A DNA stretch of 64,000 nucleotides, from the NCBI RefSeq assembly GCF_036323735.1, contig NC_086021.1, forward strand, positions 130,969,976-131,033,975. Direction: 5' to 3'. Below, in pieces: positions 34,101-46,543 of this stretch; positions within the stretch are counted from its first letter, which is position 1, and the number at the start of each line of letters is the position of its first letter. Under the pieces are notes generated by a model that saw only the letters and a program-made list of their open reading frames with translations, did no database searches and was not told the origin of the DNA. Source of the DNA: Rattus norvegicus. Its lineage: Eukaryota > Chordata > Mammalia > Rodentia > Muridae. Position numbers and translations under genes: made by a program.

Positions 34101-35917
34101 TCATGTAGCTCAAGGCTAGTCCTGCAGAGACTGTCACAGATGGAATCCAGAAGAAACAGAACACAGGCTAGTTGTGGATATACACACAGTATGGTGTGTA
34201 GTTAAACAGATATGTATGATTCAGTTACCATGTCTAACAGAATACAATGCTCTTCTCCAGGCCATACAATAGAGAGATGCTATTGAACTGCAGCCTGTAA
34301 TTCATTCCAATAAATTCCCATACACATCATAAGTTCTGTGTCCCTGAGTGATATGCGAGGAATATTTTATTTATCCTTTATGGATAAGCGGTTTGCTTCA
34401 TTTATCATGAAACAGGTTCTTTTCATCAATATCTACAGGGTTAGCTTTAGCTTTAAGTGCCATAGTATCCAGACACACAGCTATTCCTGCAGAGGCCATA
34501 TTCAATGATTGACTTTGGCTGGAAGTTGGCCAATGCTGAAGAACACAGTCACCAGTTTCCTGTAGGGTTGAACACAATTTGTTTCCTTCTGATGTCACTT
34601 GACCCTTTTCTCTGATCAGCGTTGCCCTCCTGCTCCTTTCTCATGTGTGGATCTCTAATAAATGTTCTTTATAAACTCTATCAAAGTACATACCTGTAGA
34701 CAACAGAACCTGCGATATAATGTGTAAATCAGGCTAGAATATTTTTCTCAATCAATTTTTCCAGAATTTCATCTCTAGGTAAAACGTGAAGAAACTCCAA
34801 CTATAGACAAGAGTACGTGTGTTGGATCAAAAGCCTTCGGTGTATGCAACATAGTAATTCTGATTTCAGACTTGTTTCAGTCAGGTCTTCTTTGTATCAG
34901 TTTTAGATGATGATGGTGGTGGTGGTGGTGATGGTGACAATGACAACAACTTTATTTTATACTAGTGTATGGGGTATACTCACATACCAATCAACTCATG
35001 ATGTTTAGTTATAAGACTGAGGGTTGGCTCTAAAATCAATCTAGTACATTTACCATTGAAAAAGTTGACTATTATGCCCAGCAGAATTTTGATAAAACTC
35101 TTGTGAGCATTATCACATATTTCAGATATAGTCATGTCTTCTCAAAACACAAATAAAATCAATTCACTCTATCAGAGAAGATCAAGTTCTACTTGCATAA
35201 AATCTTATAAAGCCAAGTAATCCTTAGATATCAAAAGAAGCCTAGGTGAAGCTGATGATTATTCATGACTAGAACTTTCTTACTGTGGCACTTTGATATA
35301 AAAAGCTTGACATTTTCACAGAGCAAAACATAAGTAGACAAAGGTGCCCATGGCAGGTAAGATAGCACTTCTGAGCCAACTTGTGATGGAGGATGATTCA
35401 GGAAGAATCTCTATAGCAGTGACATTTGCAATTGGATGTGTGGCTGGAGTCTGAGTAATGAGGTAAAGAGAAGAAGAAAGGGCATCACAGTTGAGGGTAG
35501 CATTGCCAGAGCAATCATGTAGAAAAGGGACCAAGGTGGAGAAGCAATGAGCAGAACAGACATGCAAAGCTCGCTCATCGTACTGAATGCTTCGAAATCA
35601 TCCTTGAATCTCATCTGACATTCAATCATTCTGTGTTGTCTTAGGGAAAATATAACCTAAGGTATGCGATTCTTATTAGTAATAGAAGAGGCCTCGGGAA
35701 AGAACCTGCAATGGGTATAAATGAATACTTTGTTCTTAATTAATTAATTGAATATTATCTATATTCAATTATATATTTGTGGCACTATCACAAGATTTTC
35801 CAAAGCAGAAAACAAAATTGAAAGGAACTTACTCCATCACATACATGCCGTCTCATGGCAATCCTTGAAGGGGTTGTTTGAAAGAAGGTTGTGTGTACCT
35901 CTGTTATCTTACAGTGT
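31160..35917. other. Unique non-coding DNA
   Basis: Nearly 4.8 kb with no L1, B1, B2 or ID sequence recognised, AT-rich, with small frames only. A short (GGT)n/(GAT)n run is at 34906-34950. Old, diverged repeats may be present below my detection. Confidence 0.5.
34906..34950. repeat. (GAT)n/(GGT)n short trinucleotide repeat
   Basis: GATGATGATGGTGGTGGTGG followed by TGATGGTGACAATGACAAC, similar in composition to 27034-27102. Confidence 0.85.
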
Positions 35918-36010
35918 GTCCCAGTGGTTAACAATTGCAGGGCCTATACTCAGGCTTCCAGAATTAACTTTGATCAAGTTGCTTAACTTTTCTAAACTTC
36001 AGGGTTTTTT
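35918..36010 (+). mobile_element. MIR SINE relic
   Basis: CCAGTGGTTAACAATTGCAGG, CAGGCTTCCAGAATTAAC and AAGTTGCTTAACTTTTCTAAAC match MIR box A, central and conserved core segments in order. Confidence 0.65.
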
Positions 36011-36435
36011 TTTCTTTTTGACAGCTCCATGAAAAAATTTAGCTCCATTCAGTGAAGTTATTTATTGTAGATAAAAAAAGATTAAGCTTATAAAGTAACC
36101 AAAAAAGTGAGGTGCCATGAAAATCACTCAATGTGCTATTATTTTGCTATTGTGCAGCCCTCGAAACATCAGAGAATTGTAGCATAAAAAGAGAGTGGAC
36201 TTGTTTTGATCCTTTCCTTAGTCCTCTTCCTCATGATCTTGACATTCTTATTTCTTTCCATGTCTTGGGATAATGGCAAACCATGGCTAAGTGCATGTCA
36301 TGATTATGGAGCTAATAGAAACTCCGTTCTCTATGCCACCAAATCATTGCATTTATATGTGCATTTCACACTGCTAAATCCTGAGTGATGGCTTATGTCT
36401 ATAGCAGAGAAGAACCATTAGTAAATTTGTGAGTT

Positions 36436-36545
36436 TGAATGCCACTTAGTTTTATTGACAGAAATAATCAGTGAGAGTGTAAGTAATTGTTTCAAATTAA
36501 TGCAATGGATGACAGATATAGTTGGGGCTATCTGGGCCAGATAGC
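36436..36545 (-). mobile_element. MIR SINE relic (weak)
   Basis: AGAGTGTAAGTAATTGTTTCAA and GATGACAGATATAGTTGGGG resemble the complement of the MIR core (GAGGTTAAGTAACTTGCCCAA ... CAGAGCTGGG). Confidence 0.4.
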
Positions 36546-36827
36546 TAGGCATGTACCCTACCCAACTCTGCTACTTACTGGTAATCAGGAAGCATGCTGG
36601 GCATAAAAGGAGGGTAGTGATTTCTTTACATTGCTCCTCCATCTTTTAGAGTCAGTTTTGTAAAGAATTAGTTTTGGGATATTATTAATGGCTCATATGT
36701 GAAAATGGTTTCTATACTTAATGAGATTCATGAAATACAGTTTTTTTTACAATGTTAAGCAGAATTACTTACAGTTCAGAAACTATTTAATTATTTACAG
36801 TTGAATTCTGAATGGGCTAGAGCATGG

Positions 36828-37065
36828 CTGTCCAATAGAAATGTCAATTTTTTTGGACATGAGTCTGAGTTGTATATTTACTGAGATTGTTTTTCCAGAA
36901 GTCACACTAACTAATAGACACATTTGCTATAATAATGTAGTCTCTTAACATATCAAAATATTATCATTTTAATATATAATCAGTATAAAATAGAGACATT
37001 TTACATTTTCTTCCAATTATGCCCAAAGTCCAGTGTTTACTGTAAGTTCACAATATCTTAAATTT
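36828..37065 (+). mobile_element. Fossil hAT-Charlie-type DNA transposon
   Basis: It begins GGCTGTCCAATAGAAAT, the terminal motif of a mammal-wide hAT-Charlie family. Then it has ATCAAAATATTATCATTTTAA, TATAATCAGTATAAAATAG, GAGACATTTTACATTTTCTTC and AAAGTCCAGTGTTTACTG in the order I recall for the family's internal sequence. Non-autonomous, no transposase. Exact family name (MER33/MER58-like) not certain. Confidence 0.65.
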
Positions 37066-37602
37066 AATCTTTAAATACCTGTTGGTATTTCATGTGCTTG
37101 GTGGCCGGGAAGGTAGAGCAGCTTTCATATGACAAGGCAAAGATAGACTGCGGTATTTTTCCAGTTGACTCCTTTTCCTGGAGATGTGTAGATGGATTGT
37201 AATCTGCATAGTTTGGGAACCAATAACCTGTGAAGGAGTGGGATGCAAGAGGAAGAAGATATGGAAACTGCTATGAGGCTGTGACCTGTCAAAACATGAT
37301 GTTTGTGTAATCCCTCTTCTGGATATTAACTGAGCAACACACATGCCTCTTATCTACCAATGGGCAGCTGCAGGATGATACTCAGCTGGACTGAAGACGA
37401 GAGGACAATGGGAAGCTATATCTGCAACACTAGCAAGAGATAGAGAGGAGTGGTTGCTGCTTTGAGCTAGAGTGTGCTGGGCTAAGGAGCCATCTCCAGG
37501 CAAGGTTTTGCTACTCAAACATAAGGGCCCAAGGCAGTTCCCTTTAAACTTAGTCATTATCCCAATAGAAGGGAAAACTGGAAATGCTTCAGTTCTCAGA
37601 AT
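37066..37602. other. Unique non-coding DNA
   Basis: No repeat or gene recognised. Confidence 0.45.
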
Positions 37603-37965
37603 TCTCCTGAAAGCTCTAATAACAAAAAGAAGCAAATACACCCAAGAGGAGTGGATGGCAGGAAATAATCAAACACAGAGCTGAAATCAACCAAGTAGAA
37701 ACAAAAAGAACTGTACAAAGCATCAACAAAACCAGGAGCTAGTTTTTTTGAAAAAAAAAAAAACAGGAAGATAGATAAATCCTTATCCCGACTAACCAAA
37801 GGACCCAGAGATAGTATCCAAATTAACAAAATTAGAAATGAAAAGGGAGACATAACAACAGAAACTAAGGAAACTCAAAAGTTTATCAGATCCTACTATA
37901 AAAGCCTATACTCAACAAACCTGGACAATCTGGAGGAAATGCACACGTTTTTAGATAGAGTTCTC
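37603..37965 (+). mobile_element. LINE-1 ORF2 internal fragment
   Basis: Plus-strand ORF2 sequence between the endonuclease and RT domains, the same segment as 12900-13260 (minus) in the younger L1. Landmarks are AAAGAAGCAAATACACCC, AATTAACAAAATTAGAAATG and AGATCCTACTATAAAAGCC. An A-run of 13 at about 37751-37763 interrupts the frame. Both ends are truncated and no 3' end or A-tail is present. Confidence 0.9.
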
Positions 37966-39559
37966 TATGCTCAGCCATTCCTCCACATTTCTATAGAGTG
38001 TAATAGATGAAGGTTGCTGGAAAGGTGTTTTATGCTTTGCATTTCAGATTCATCTTGGCTTGAATTTATGGTTTTCTTTGTTTTCATCCTGAATAGGTGC
38101 AGCCCCATGTATTTTCCCAACCCTCTACAGTACTGTAGATGATTGATTGTCTTGGCCCAAAATTTTACTTCCTGATGAAAGTGAGTTCAGTGTTTACCTC
38201 TCCAAACAAATGAAGCACTCATAGCTTTTAAGACCATAAAAGTTCATCTGCAAAGATTGGATTAGGTCCACATACTCTACAGGTTTCTAATGCAAACATT
38301 TCTCTGTTGCAAACTTTGAAATTTATCAAGACAAAATCCTTTTTGCCCCAATTTGCTCAAGGGGCTTGAACTTAAAGTTGAAGAAGGAAAAGGGTGAGCA
38401 GAATGTAATGTAGTATATACGATTGTACTTGCTATGGATGGAAACACTGATAGCGCTAGATTTAATTATTCTTTCATCTAGCTTTATTTCACTCTGGAAG
38501 ATCAATACGCTTGTTCTCTTCTTAAGTAGCAATGATCGCTTCAATCTAAACATAAATTTAATCATGTGCTGCCATTCCAGTGTTTATAGACTCTGTCAAA
38601 GACATAGCCTATTATAATTATTTTCTCAATCATTCACCATGAAACAAACACTCCAGGCTACAATAAAACCCAACTTAATCACTAGAAACAATATCAATTC
38701 AACAAATGGATCCTATTAGATGGCCATTTAGGAAAAAAGTAGAACTCATTTCCCAATATTTTAATTTTCTTCTAAGTTTCAAATTGAGTTTATGTACAGA
38801 AATTGAGCTACTGGCATATTTTACATGAATATTTAAGTGAAAAATGTCATGAAGATTGTTATTAAAACTGATTCCCAATGTGACATATGCAAATTTCTAT
38901 AAAAATCAAGATTAGTTTAATTTAATTTTTGAAAACATAACTGTGTATTAGTGCTACAAATGAGTGCTGAACACAAATATGGATACAAGTAAATATATTA
39001 CAATGTTAGGAGAGAAACAATCATTAAAAATTGATAATAACATTCAGAAAGTTTAGGAAGTATATAGATATTGTATGGAGTTAAGTAATATAACTATGCA
39101 TAAACATGCATATTGTAAAGAAGAATATATTGGGGGTGTTTAGTTAAAGTACCAGGTCAGACTTAAAAGGTAAATTGACATTTTTCTGACTTTCAAAAAA
39201 CTGTAGTGTTTTAAAATATGTTACTTGAAATCGTGAGGTCACCTAAGTCCCATGGTGAACTGACTACAGATTCAAATTGTATCCAAGAATAGTCTGACAA
39301 CTGGTAACTGTCCAAAGTGACATGTGTAATTGGATAAAGAAAGTAATTTGTTAAAGAAAAAGACAGTTTAGCTATCTGCCTAAAGTCCTTCAGATCTCAA
39401 TGTTTTGAAATAATACTAAGATCAAGTAGTAAACGAAGAATTGTGTGCTGGGGGGAATTTTTACCCAGACATGCACTCCTCATACTTTTGTCTTGCAAAA
39501 TGGTTTTACAAATAGTGGCAGGCTCAGATGTGTTTGTATCTGTTATAAAATAGCTTGAA
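37966..39559. other. Unique non-coding DNA
   Basis: Very AT-rich, with no repeat family or coding frame recognised. Confidence 0.45.
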
Positions 39560-39768
39560 GAAATGACCCAATCAGTGGGAAACAGAACTAGCTGCTATTG
39601 CAGAAGACACAGGTTTTGTTTCCAGAACACACAGAGTGGCTTGAAACCATTAAAAACTCTAGTTCCAGGATATTCAATACCCTCTTCTGACCTCTAAGGG
39701 CACTAGGCACACACATAGTGTGCCTGCATAAATTCAGGCAAAACACTCATATGTATAAAATTAAATAA
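39560..39768 (+). mobile_element. B3 (B2-related) SINE
   Basis: A degraded tRNA-like head (CCAATCAGTGGGAAACAG) is followed by the B3-specific body CCCTCTTCTGACCTCTAAGGG, CACTAGGCACACACATAGTG and AGGCAAAACACTCATATGTATA, and an AATAAAT tail. ATAGCTTGAA (39550-39559) and ATAGTTTTGAA (39769-39779) may be its imperfect TSD. Confidence 0.85.
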
Positions 39769-40339
39769 ATAGTTTTGAAATTTGCAGCAGTCATCTAATC
39801 TTACATAAAAATCACATGCAGTAATGCCATGTTATTGATGGTGTGTGTGCAAAATTGTTTCTCTGTGTACATGTGTACATGTGTCTACTTGTTTGCTTTT
39901 TATATAGAAATGAAGTTATTTTTGTATGATAAGAAATTCAAGTGTGTTTTTAAATCTATAAGGTATATATATTTTCTGAGAAAAGAAAACATGTTTGTAA
40001 GAATAGATGCTACTAATGTTTATCAATTCGAAAATGTCTTGTTTCAAAAATGTCTTAAAATTTCTATAAACTGATAAGGTTAGGTACAATTCTGAGTTCT
40101 TTTTCAAAGAAGTGATGAAATGATTTCAGATTAAAATGGCACCAGAAGAAGTCTTAAGAATGCAGAACACTGACCCTCTTCCATGTATACCAGGCAGAGA
40201 TGTTCTCCCTTCCAGAGCTGCCTTTCCAGTCAGTTAGCAGGTTCCTCTAAAGCTAAAGACTTCTTATTTCATGAGATGCCACTTGTTTTGTTTTCTGAGC
40301 TTCCAGGCTGTTATTCAGAATATCCTTACCTGGGATATA

Positions 40340-40751
40340 TTCAAAGTGTAGTTCCCACTCTTTCTTCTGGAAATGTCAGAGTTTCAAGTCTGACATTGGA
40401 GTCTTTGATCCACTTGGACTTAATTTTTCTGCAGGATGGAAGAAAAGGCTCATATATCATTCCTCCATGTACAGATATCCAATGGTACCAGCACTGTTTG
40501 CTGAAGATGGTTTTCCATTGTCTGTATCTCTGACATCTTCATCAAAAAGAGACAGCTGTAGGTAAATGGACTCATACACGAGTCTTCATTCATTTTTAGT
40601 TGATCAGTCTGTATGTTCTGTGCTGGTACCACATTGTTTTAATTATCATATCTATTACATAGATTGAAATAGGGATTGATGATATCTCCAGATTGCATGT
40701 ATGTATGTATGTATGTATGTATGTATGTATGTATGTATCTCTATATCTATC

Positions 40752-40795
<44 letters not shown>

Positions 40796-41085
40796 CTATC
40801 GATATTAGGGAATTTTGTGCTTCCATATAAATATTAAGATCTGTATTTTAGTTTCTGAGATGATTTCCTTGGTAATTTTGGTTGGATTACATTGAATCTC
40901 TAGACTTATTTTGCAGTGGTCATTTTCATTATATTTATCACAGTAACCCATGAACCTGTGTACTCTTTCTGTCTCCTGGTGTCTTCTTGGTTTCTTTCCT
41001 CAGTGCTTTAAAGTTGTACTTATACTGATCTTTCACATCCTTGGTTAGATTTATCTCATTTGTATTTGTTTTGGAAGCTACAAGC
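40340..41085 (-). mobile_element. Old LINE-1 ORF2 fragment with embedded microsatellite
   Basis: The minus strand aligns with ORF2 downstream of the RT core, the same region as 11290-12030 of the younger L1. TTTGATCCACTTGGACTTAA (40408-) is the KWIKDLHIKPDT region, and GATTACATTGAATCTCTAGA corresponds to the FNAIPIK region. It is highly diverged and split by the ATGT/CTAT microsatellite. Both ends truncated. Confidence 0.85.
40697..40796. repeat. Compound (ATGT)n(CTAT)n microsatellite
   Basis: (ATGT)10 at 40697-40738, then a short CTATATCTATCAT link and (CTAT)n at 40750-40796. It lies within the old L1 fragment. Confidence 0.95.
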
Positions 41086-41274
41086 CATTAAGTTACTGAC
41101 TACTACTGATACGAAGGCATTCAGTTCTGCAAACATACACTTATTAAGCAAGATATGTATGCTATTTTCAATATTTATGACTGATACTTGTTGTAAGGGT
41201 CACTGTATGATAGGTTTTCTGTTGTCAGCAAATTATACATACTGCATATTAATATAATATATTATATATGTTTC

Positions 41275-41308
41275 ATACACACACACACAAACACATACAC
41301 AAACACAT
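41275..41308. repeat. Short imperfect (CA)n
   Basis: ACACACACACA with AAACAC and ATACAC interruptions. Nothing else recognised between 41309 and 41887. Confidence 0.8.
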
Positions 41309-41887
41309 GCTGTTCTCTGGGTCAAGGGAATAGAAGGTTAACTTCTATTAACTTCAGATTAAATTTGTGCATGATTTTATGTTGTAAAAGCTGGGAAATC
41401 AAAGGCAAGAAAGGCTGAATGTTTCATTGCTCTATTAAAGGCAGGTAAATTAAACAGGGTGGGTACACAGCAGAACATTTGTCTTAAGTCTCTAGTCACC
41501 TAAAGTTGTATCATTGACTCAGCTATGCCAAAAGTTCCAGGATCTTCAAATATAAGACATACTTTCATAAAATGGTATACTCACGCACACATATTAAAGT
41601 AATAGTAATGTTAAAGGAGCTTTAAATTTGGGAGACATTGGAGGAAGAGAAGGAGGGACAGGTATGGTGTAAATGTAATGCTCATGAATGATGTTCTTAA
41701 AATTAATGATTAAATCAAATTGATTAACATCTAGAAATCTCCAGAAACTCTCCCCTCAAAAAAAAATAGAAAAAAAAGAACGAAAGCATTCCATTTAACA
41801 AAGCTATGACTTCGAGGAAAAGTACATCTATGGATGTAAGATCTGATCTGCTAGGTCCTATGTCCTTAAACCATGACTCTTTGAGAT

Positions 41888-41899
41888 TCTCTCTCTCTC

Positions 41900-41959
<60 letters not shown>

Positions 41960-42289
41960 TCACACATTCACATACACTCACACATGCTCACTCACAGACA
42001 TACAGAGACACAGTTAACATACAGACAGACACACTCACACACAGATATAAACACACATATACACACACAGAGACATATATACTCACAAACACACACACAC
42101 ACATATACTCATATACTCACACACATACACACATTCAAAAACATACACACACAGACACCCACACTCATACACTCAAACATATACACTTATACACTTATAC
42201 ACACATTCACATACACTCATGCACTCCCATTCACAGACACACACAGGCACAGACACAAAGACATACATACCTACATACACAAACACACT
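41888..42289. repeat. (CT)n / CA-rich compound simple repeat, about 400 bp
   Basis: (CT)25 with one CC break (41888-41937) passes directly into (CA)n (41938-41959) and then about 330 bases of CACA, CATA, CAGA and CTCA units. The long frames over it (162 and 118 codons, His/Thr-rich, plus strand; Cys/Val/Ser-rich, minus) are microsatellite translations, not proteins. Confidence 0.97.
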
Positions 42290-42922
42290 ATTAAAAATAT
42301 GGTGAAGAGTGATGTAAGTGTAGTTCTTGCTCTTCACTGATTTTCCAACATTTTTGTCTTTGAAAAATATTTTAACATTGAAAGCCTTTACCCCATAGAA
42401 CACTGTGGATCCTCTGCACATCCTGAGCAGGTACGACAGTCATATATTACTGTATCTCAGGAGGGTTTGCTCTCTAGACTAATTCATTATGTGCCTGTGC
42501 TACTTCATGAGTTTTAAATCACTTTAACCTTTCAAATTGTGTCTATCATTTTGTTCCAGAATATAAGAGAACTTTTGCCTCTAGGATGAGCAAAAAAAAT
42601 TCTTTAGTTTTGTGAGCATGTAAATGCATAACATAGAAAATAAATCCACCTTCACAATTCTGTTCCATAGATGATACATACAGATTTTAGGATGAGACTA
42701 TGACTCTAAGACAATATTATGTGAAGATAGAAATAGCTTGCCTTTTAGTTTTCCTTCTACTTAAACAAAACAAAAAAACCTGGATGTATTTGATATCTTC
42801 AGAGAGTTTCTAGAATCAGAGAAACTTCTATACAGTAATCCATATTAGGTATTCTGATAGTCATATTGTATTGAAAATCCTCAAAGTTTTCCTGCAATTT
42901 GGGTATAAATTATACGAAAATA
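42290..42922. other. Unique non-coding DNA
   Basis: No repeat or coding signal recognised. Confidence 0.45.
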
Positions 42923-43025
42923 GAGGTTAGCAGAATGGCTCAGTGGGTAATGTGGTTTCTGCCAGTGCTGATGATCTGTGTTCAGTTCCAAAGATCCTTG
43001 TGATAGAAGGGAAAACTAAACAAAG
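42923..43025 (+). mobile_element. B2/B3/B4-like SINE, 5' part
   Basis: AGCAGAATGGCTCAGTGGGTAA is a clear Pol III box A region of rodent tRNA-derived SINEs, and GATGATCTGTGTTCAGTTCC is the box B region. The tail end has expanded into the CA tract that follows. Confidence 0.75.
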
Positions 43026-43146
43026 CCACACACACACTCACACACACACTCACACACACACTCACACACACATACACAGACGCACACCCACATACATACA
43101 CACACTCACACACACACACTCATACACACACATACACACACACACT
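43026..43146. repeat. Imperfect (CA)n, (CACACT)n
   Basis: About 120 bases of ACACAC with regular CT steps, including a (CACACACACT) higher-order period near 43030-43065. It directly follows a SINE. Confidence 0.95.
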
Positions 43147-43355
43147 ATAACATCTTAACTAAATATGCTACTAATAAGGGTTAGGTTGGGTGATGTGCTT
43201 CATATTTATCTAACACTTGCCTTTTGGTGGGGGAAAATCCTGAATTTTAGCATTTGCTGGCTCTTTGGGGTGAATACTAATACTATGTCTGACTCCTAGA
43301 ACATCTTTACCCAAAATAACTAATATAATAACTGGTTACATACAAATAACCTTAA
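43147..43355. other. Unique non-coding DNA
   Basis: No repeat or gene recognised. Confidence 0.4.
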
Positions 43356-43500
43356 GAGCATGATGGCAGTTGCATAGGTCACTGGACAATTTGTGGGCAT
43401 TGATTCTCTGCTTCCACCAGATGGGTCCTGGTATTCAATTCAGGTCATCATGTTTTTTGCCAAATGCTTTTATCCATTGAGCTATCTCTCTGGCCCTTTT
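43356..43500 (-). mobile_element. B2/B3-like SINE
   Basis: On the minus strand GGCCAGAGAGATAGCTCAATGG (box A), GATGACCTGAATTGAATACC (box B) and a body with GAGAATCAATGCCCACAAATTG identify a tRNA-derived rodent SINE, moderately diverged. No clean TSD noted. Confidence 0.8.
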
Positions 43501-43584
43501 AATATATCATTCACTCTCTGAGAAAATTTTGAGAGAGCTAATCTGTCTCTTGCTTCCCTCTCTCTCAAACTCCAACTATTTTGC

Positions 43585-43586
43585 TT

Positions 43587-43625
<39 letters not shown>

Positions 43626-43629
43626 TTTT
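43585..43629. repeat. (TTTA)11 microsatellite
   Basis: Uninterrupted TTTA units. The complement, (TAAA)n, is typical of expanded retroelement A-tails. Confidence 0.95.
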
Positions 43630-46339
43630 CAAAACATAACACATGCCCAAAGAAAGACTATAGAATAAAAATGTTTCTTCCTGGCCCCAAGCCCAGGACA
43701 CATTTTCAGATGAATATTTTCCCACTAACCTCTCCCAGCTTCATATTCTCATTAAAGAAATGGTCAGGCCATACTCACACACAGCTATGCATACTATAAG
43801 AGTGTGTGCTTTGTTTTCACCAAACAGTATGTCTTAGGATTTGCTCCATGCTGTGGTACTCCATTCTTTTGCTTGGGCACATAAAGCTCTGCTCTAGATG
43901 CATACCAACATTCACTTCAACAGTCTCAGGTTCTTGTGTTGCTTTTCTGTGGTAATTAACAGAGAGTTTTGCAAACAAATTTGAGCACATGTGTGAAGTG
44001 ATGTCAGCATCACAAATAATGAAAGTCATGAAATCAATAATTTCTTCATTCATACTATGACGAGCTGCTCTGAGAATTTAATGCATGGTAGGTAGCACAG
44101 AGGCCACCATAGTGAATATTAGGCATCATTTAGAAAGGCTTTGGTTCTCAATACCTTCAAGGAAGGCAAGACCCAGCAGCTTCAATGTGATGCTGAATGG
44201 AGATGCAGGCATTGGCAGCTGGGAGAACATGTGCTCTGTGGTAGGTGTGTGGTTGTGAGACAATAACAGTGGAGGTAGAGGGGGGTGGTGCCACTACACG
44301 ACTTACCCCCCCCAAAAAAACAGTAGACATGAATATGACAGGAAATGGTCTTACTAAACCAAGTTAGCTGGTTCTAATTATTGGTATTATTCATAGAAAT
44401 TTATTATTATTTACCAGCTCAATGATCAGTTTTATTCTTCCCAGAAAAAACTAGTATGACTGGTTTTATATTCACTCAATGACTCTGTAGTGTTTTGTAT
44501 GAGCAATTAAAGCAAAAGAAAATAATTCGTTATGTTTATTTATTAGTGAGTTCAGAACATTAAGCTCCCTCCTTTGATGAGCAAAAAGCAATAGACTGAA
44601 AACTAGCTTGTGCTTTCTCATGCCCACAGCCTAAGCCTTTTTGGCACTAGAGCTGATGTACTGACTATACTGTGTGGTTCACACCAAAACAGTAGGCTGA
44701 TGAATCCCATTTTTTTTAATTGTTTTTTCTTTCATCCTTTTCTCTGTACGAGAAGAAATGCTTCTTCCCTGCTGAGTGCTTCAAGTTTCCGCACTGAAGA
44801 AAGGCTGCAGATTTATTCTGGCTTTTCATTTTCACTATTGGATTGCTTTCCTGGCATTTCCTTAGCATTCAAAGACTGAGAGGTTCAGAAATCCTGATCA
44901 TTCTGCATCCTGCTCCTGGAGTAATCATGAAAGACATAGAAACCACTGGAATTGGTGACTTAGACACACCCCCCTCCCCATGTAAGGAAAATAACTCAAA
45001 TGGTCTTCCATATTGAAGTTTTTAGTTCCTCTACAGTGTGCCCAGCCAGAGGATACGTATAGTCATGGCCGCCCCTCCACAATGTGCATGCAATGTGCCT
45101 TCTTCCCTCTGCACTTTCAGGGGCTTAACAGAACATCACAATCCAGATCCAGGTTATGTGTCTGTTAGTGAGTTGCTCTGCTATGAGGCTGTTAAAGATA
45201 TTTTGTGGAAGTGATTGTGTCTATCTAATTGGGTACTGCACAATAGAAATAAGTTAAAGCAGGGAGAAGGGGTAGACAGGACCTGAACAGAGGAGGTTGA
45301 AGTTTCGTGTTGCACACTGGGAAGCGATGTGCAACTGAGCTGTCGTGATCATATTCCTTCTTCCCACCCATTCTGAACTTCTCTCAAATCCCCTGTCACA
45401 TTTCCATGCCTCCCATAACCATGACCAAACCAAAAGAATGTCTTTCACCAAAACTGATGCTGCTCACACAAATCATAAGTGGTCACTGATCATAGGTCTT
45501 CTCAGAGGAAAGGCTTGCTGATGTCTTTCTTGCTAGAACAGTCTATGGATGTTTCTGGGCCTGACTCTAATACACCTATCTATTAATGGTGTCATGCTGG
45601 GGAAATCCCATGGCCTCGACTCTAGCTTGTGCACTGCTTTTGTTTTTCTTTTGTGAGGTGTTGGGTGGGGAACAAGAATATATTCTCTTCAGAAGCTAAG
45701 TTCCCAACAACTTTCTGCTTACTGCTTCTTCCTCTTGATTTCTCCTCTGTGTTTTTAATTTTTAACCTTTGTGGACAACTTTGCCTGCACATGTCTAACA
45801 GGTCTACATATACTTTTCCTAGTTCTGTTTAGTGTGGAATGGGTAGTCTCTACACCTCTCCACATAACTCTACACTCTCCGTGCTCATTCTTCAGATCTC
45901 CCTACCTATCCTGCTCCTAGCACTCTGTTCCCCTACATGATCAACAGGCTGGCTCTCTTACCTTGTTTTTCACTCTTTCACACTTAACATTTTAGAATCT
46001 AACTTTACAGCCTGCTTCATTTTGACTGTGTTCAGACCTTCTGCAAAAGCTGCTTTCACTCAACACACAATGACCTTTTGCCTCACGGACAATAGAGAAT
46101 CTCTGTTGGTCACCTAGTGATGTTCATTGTAATCAGCCCCAGGCTATCTGACCTTCTCCCTCGTCTCAGTTTTCTGTTTTCTTTCTGCTTCTTTGGTCAG
46201 TTCCCTATTGGTCGGCGGTGTTTTCTCTTTTTCCTATCATTAAAATGCTAACATTCTTCAGGATAAAACCTGGCTCTTTATCATGACAACTTTTTCCTAA
46301 AGATGTAGTTACTATTTATATTGTGATTACTTCAAAAAT
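43630..46339. other. Unique non-coding DNA, possibly with further L2 sequence near 45.85-46.3 kb
   Basis: No gene or young repeat recognised. The pyrimidine-rich text at 45840-46240 has an L2-like flavour but I cannot align it confidently. Confidence 0.4.
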
Positions 46340-46487
46340 TATATCCCCAGATTTGAATTCTCTCATACCCAACCCACACATATTTAACTGCCTGCTGGAA
46401 AGCATCCAAGCATAACCCCAAATTCAGCATCACAAAACTGCCTTCTATCAACCATCAAATTTGGTTAAGCCACATATGTTTATGAGG

Positions 46488-46543
<56 letters not shown>

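Noticed and set aside
41806..42421. Plus-strand frames of 162 and 118 codons and minus-strand frames of 82-85 codons
   Set aside because: His/Thr and Cys/Val/Ser repeats produced by translating (CA)n and (CT)n; no gene.
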